Of a stretch of 10,907 nt of DNA, positions 8,476 through 10,907 are shown in pieces. Made by a program: the position numbers and the translations under genes. Position 1 is the first letter of the stretch. Each line of letters starts with the position of its first letter. Source of the stretch: Euperipatoides rowelli (Eukaryota; Onychophora; Udeonychophora; Euonychophora; Peripatopsidae); NCBI GenBank assembly GCA_003024985.2, contig PXIH01S0000940.1. The stretch is one strand, 5' to 3'. Below the pieces are notes generated by a model. That model did no database searches and was not told where the DNA came from. It saw nothing but the letters and a program-made list of their open reading frames with translations.

Positions 8476-8606
8476 CTCCCCATAAAATCGTCTCTGCTGC
8501 CCACATCCCTATCCCACACGGTAACATCCAAAAGTTTACTCTGGCCATCAAACATGTGTAAGTCAAACTGTTCAAGCCAATCTGGATTTAATGTTTGTCG
8601 AGCACA
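8476..8606 (-). CDS. Mctp: MCTP exon A: second half of C2B domain
   Basis: This 131-nt exon encodes residues 1-43 of the visible protein plus two bases of Arg44. The acceptor reads tcgacag before the exon and the donor is GGGGAG|gtaagt. The product contains TLNPDWLEQFDLHMFD, the strand typical of C2 domains after loop 1, then the loop-3 motif WDRDVGSRDDFMG. In that motif D32, D34 and D40 have the D-x-D-x5-D spacing used for calcium binding, so this C2 domain is probably calcium-competent, provided loop 1 on the missing upstream exon is also intact. The frame stays open upstream of the acceptor to a Met, but those residues are intronic-looking and the AG plus family alignment favour a start at 8606. 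The preceding exon (C2B loop 1) is not visible in the 2.3 kb that follows and is presumably beyond the window. Confidence 0.9.
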
Positions 8607-8652
8607 CTGTCGACATAAATAAACAGAAGTTAAGAAATATATATGAATAAAT

Positions 8653-9320
8653 ATGTTAAAGGTCAAATGTAATTGGTTTTTTTTCATTTATTTTTTATTA
8701 TTGATTTTCAAAGATAATTACTATAAAAAAAAATTCCACTAGAAAAAAAATATTTTAAAATGCATAAAAAAAAAAGTTATTTAAAGATAAAATTAAGACT
8801 ATTGCTATCCTGTCTGAGATTACAATTTGAAGATACCACATTTTTTGGGGGGTCTGAGATTAATTTGATGACAAATAGCCTCTACAGCTGTTTTCTTTGT
8901 AATGATTTAAAATGCAAATAGAGGTATTTTCAATCTGTATTAAAGGTCATTTTGATTTTTTTTTTAAAAAAAAAATTGGACCATAATAGCACAAAGGATG
9001 AATCTGATTATGATTTTTTTACAAGTATTTAAACATTTAGACCATATGATATCCATCTTTAAGCTGACAAATATAGCAAATATTCTATAGTTAAATATAG
9101 CAAGCTGTATTCATTTATAGCCTAGGATGTCACAAAATATCTCCCCTGGTGTGTAAAGTGGACAATGTTTTAAGGGGGAGGAGCTAAAGACAATTATTTT
9201 AAAAATTGAATTGTAAATAACTTTTTTTTTTTTTTCTGGTGGAATTTTTTTTAATAAAAATCTTTGAAAATCAATAATTAAAAAAAATTAAAAAAATCTG
9301 TTACATTTGACCTTTAACAT
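8653..9320. mobile_element. Probable TIR element next to exon A
   Basis: The left end ATGTTAAAGGTCAAATGTAA (8653-8672) is almost the exact reverse complement of the right end TTACATTTGACCTTTAACAT (9301-9320). The inverted similarity continues inward, through a shared CTTTGAAAATCAATAAT core and a GTTATTTA block, to about 8785 and 9208, giving arms of roughly 110-130 bp with gaps. TTAA lies at both ends, three bases inside the outer limit of the match. The interior is non-coding. The left end lies 47 bp upstream of the exon A acceptor. A diverged single arm recurs at 9691-9762. The elevated A/T content makes chance similarity possible in the arm interiors but not over the 20-bp ends. Confidence 0.65.
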
Positions 9321-9690
9321 GTTTTAACCTGAAAATGTAGATAGTTTTTTTAAGAAATGAGATAATCATACTGCAATATCCTTATATTCAACTTTAAAAA
9401 AAAATTACTGTTAAAAAGATTGAAGTTATCATTACTAGATTTAGCATTCTACCTGGCACTCAATGCACCTCTCCCATTCTATTTACTTTTAGTTTTGGTG
9501 TCATATGAAAAATTGCTAATTTCGCAGATGATAAACTATAAACTTTGCCCATTACTTTAAAATCTAATTCCATGTTAGAATTGTATTATTGTGAGTCTAA
9601 TTATAAAATCTGAATTGTCACATGCCAATAATAGAATTCATCTCATTATTTGGCTTTANTTTATTTTTTTTACTTTTTCTCATAAATATT

Positions 9691-9762
9691 TTTTTTTAGT
9701 AAAAATCTTTGAAAATCAATAATAAATTTTAAAAAAAAAAATCCATTACATTTAACCATTAA
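9691..9762 (+). repeat. Diverged solo copy of the 8653/9234 arm
   Basis: This stretch has the same order of blocks as the right arm at 9234-9320: a T run, AAAAATCTTTGAAAATCAAT, an A run, then CCATTACATTTAACC. It is in the same orientation as the right arm and opposite to the left one. No inverted partner is obvious nearby, so it looks like a decayed or solo terminal repeat. Confidence 0.6.
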
Positions 9763-10907
9763 TTAACTTTTAAAATGCATGTTTCTATAATTCTGGAAGT
9801 AAAAGATATACTGATATTGTAATAACTGGTTTTTACAAAATATATAATCGGGAAAAAGGAAAAATAATTTTGAATTTGTATTATGTTTAAAAAAAAAAAA
9901 CATCTTATAAGAAGAGTCAATAATTTACAGGAATTAATGGCTGTGACTTGCTATAATCAAAAAAAAAAAAAATTAAACAATTTTTTTTTTGTAAGATTAA
10001 TTGCTAATGATGCTATTTGCCTTTGCATGAAGCACCACGGATTAAGGCCAGTATATGGAGGCTTCAGAAATTATTTTATTATATTAGACATTAAAATATC
10101 TTAATATAGTATTCAAAAATGAAATCCACAAAATGTAGATTTAATTTTTGTTTATGTTAGTCAGTTTGGAGACTACAAACAAACACATTTTAGCCTGAAA
10201 AAAATAAGAGAGTCCACAAGAGGTTGGTCCGGAGTTGTTCTTCGGCTTATTGAAATGGAAGCAGACTATTGCTGTAGTTTACTGCCTTATCCGAAGTATC
10301 ATGAAAGATTCCATCTTAATCTCCGATAGCCAGTTAAGTTTCCAATAATTGTTTCAAGCTGTTAGTTCAACATCTAGTAAATTGTTGATATTATAATGCT
10401 AGCTCGATTGTTAGTTATTGCCACTCTTCCAGTGCTTAAGCCTCTAAAATCGAAATCCTCTCCATATCATTTTTTTTCCCATCAATATAGCCCGGACCAT
10501 TCAATATGCCATTCTAAGTTCAAGACACCTCATCTATCCATGCCATTGCCAGAATGAGAAGCAACATGATAGTAAAGTTTTTTTAATTTATGTTATTTTC
10601 TCCTTAAACATTTTCTTTTTGTTGTATTTGGGTCAGCGAATCTAGTCATACAATATGTAAACTTAAAATAAATATATTTTTTACATTTTTTAATAGAAAA
10701 AAGTTGTTCATATATACTGTATTTAGTGCTGGCATATAAACAGGGAAGAGAAAAACGATGTCTTTAAAAATTTCTTATGTTTGTATAACTAAACTTGAAT
10801 TTGGTACAGTTATTATTATTATTCAGCGTTTATTATTAAACAAACATATAAAAATTACAAACATCACTGAGCATACAAATTTGGCTCAATGCTTGAAATA
10901 AAGAATT

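Larger units (their letters stand above)
479..8606 (-). other. Mctp: Partial MCTP gene: six exons, C2B to C2C region
   Basis: This is the gene-level entry for exons 8476-8606, 7346-7532, 4828-4882, 3641-3679, 2502-2604 and 479-581. They total 618 nt, or 206 codons without a stop, and the splice phases fit at all five junctions (2, 0, 1, 1, 2). The order of motifs matches animal multiple C2 and transmembrane domain proteins: C2B strand NPDWLEQFDLHMF, C2B loop 3 WDRDVGSRDDF, a linker, RSFQNLRDIGHLTV, C2C loop 1 ADIGGKSD, and C2C loop 3 [11 protein letters not shown]. Known family members have three C2 domains and two C-terminal membrane segments and sit in endoplasmic reticulum membranes. The N-terminal and C-terminal parts lie outside the window, so no promoter, start codon, stop codon or polyadenylation site is expected here. 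Identification rests on remembered family sequences, not on a search. Orthology within the family (vertebrates have MCTP1 and MCTP2) is not resolved; most invertebrates have one gene. Confidence 0.92.
8607..10907 (-). other. Upstream intron, open-ended
   Basis: This stretch is at least 2.3 kb upstream of exon A. It contains the TIR element 8653-9320, its solo relative 9691-9762 and an ambiguous base at 9659. A somewhat GC-richer stretch at about 10190-10560 has overlapping short open frames of about 40-50 codons on the plus strand (one reading STRGWSGVVLRLIEMEAD) that I do not recognise. I searched the minus strand for the expected C2B loop-1 exon (a SDPYV-like motif) and did not find it, so that exon probably lies beyond the window. 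Confidence 0.75.

Noticed and set aside
8607-8687. Extension of exon A upstream to an in-frame Met
   Set aside because: The added residues are intron-like, a good cag acceptor lies at 8608-8607, and family similarity starts right after it. The protein needs an upstream half of C2B.
1-10907. CRISPR array, bacterial operon, tRNA or rRNA gene
   Set aside because: No regularly spaced repeats with unique spacers, no tRNA-like B-box or cloverleaf, and no ribosomal sequence seen. The window is eukaryotic intron-exon sequence.
1-10907. Naming the host as a particular insect order, for example a hemipteran
   Set aside because: AT content, TTAA MITEs and TAGGCCTA-like words are suggestive to me but not diagnostic, and no taxon-specific marker is present.

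Overview
This window looks like a stretch of an intron-rich, very AT-rich (by eye about three quarters A+T) animal nuclear genome, most likely an arthropod. There are no bacterial-style genes, operons or ribosome-binding sites. The only gene I can support is on the minus strand and is split into six short exons with GT-AG introns: the middle of a multiple C2 and transmembrane domain protein (MCTP). Joined in minus-strand order the exons give 206 codons with every splice phase matching. They run from the second half of the C2B domain, through the C2B-C2C linker, to most of the C2C domain. The N-terminal part (C2A and first half of C2B) would lie beyond base 10907. The C-terminal part (end of C2C and two membrane segments) would lie before base 1. 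The wording of the linker (GTTGSETISDL) feels invertebrate, but I cannot name the species.

Layout from high to low coordinate, which is the direction of transcription: upstream intron (8607-10907, open-ended) with an inverted-repeat element next to the first visible exon; exon A 8476-8606; intron; exon B 7346-7532; a 2.46-kb intron; exon C 4828-4882; intron with two diverged direct repeats and a GC-richer island; a 39-nt micro-exon D 3641-3679; an intron holding a complete piggyBac-type MITE with TTAA ends (2740-3361); exon E 2502-2604; an intron with a hairpin/tandem repeat (1543-1952) and GC-rich TE-like remnants; exon F 479-581; then a truncated, apparently identical second copy of the MITE (1-474), which abuts the splice donor of exon F.

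MCTPs are endoplasmic-reticulum-anchored proteins whose C2 domains bind calcium and, in animals, have been linked to synaptic function. Both C2 domains sampled here keep acidic calcium-loop residues, so the gene looks functional in the part seen. Nearly everything else is intron sequence shaped by small non-autonomous transposons, simple repeats and A/T tracts. I found no convincing undescribed system. The points most worth checking are the MITE that stops 4 nt from a splice donor (real, or an assembly join), the two inverted-repeat elements, and the symmetric 39-nt micro-exon carrying a calcium-loop residue.
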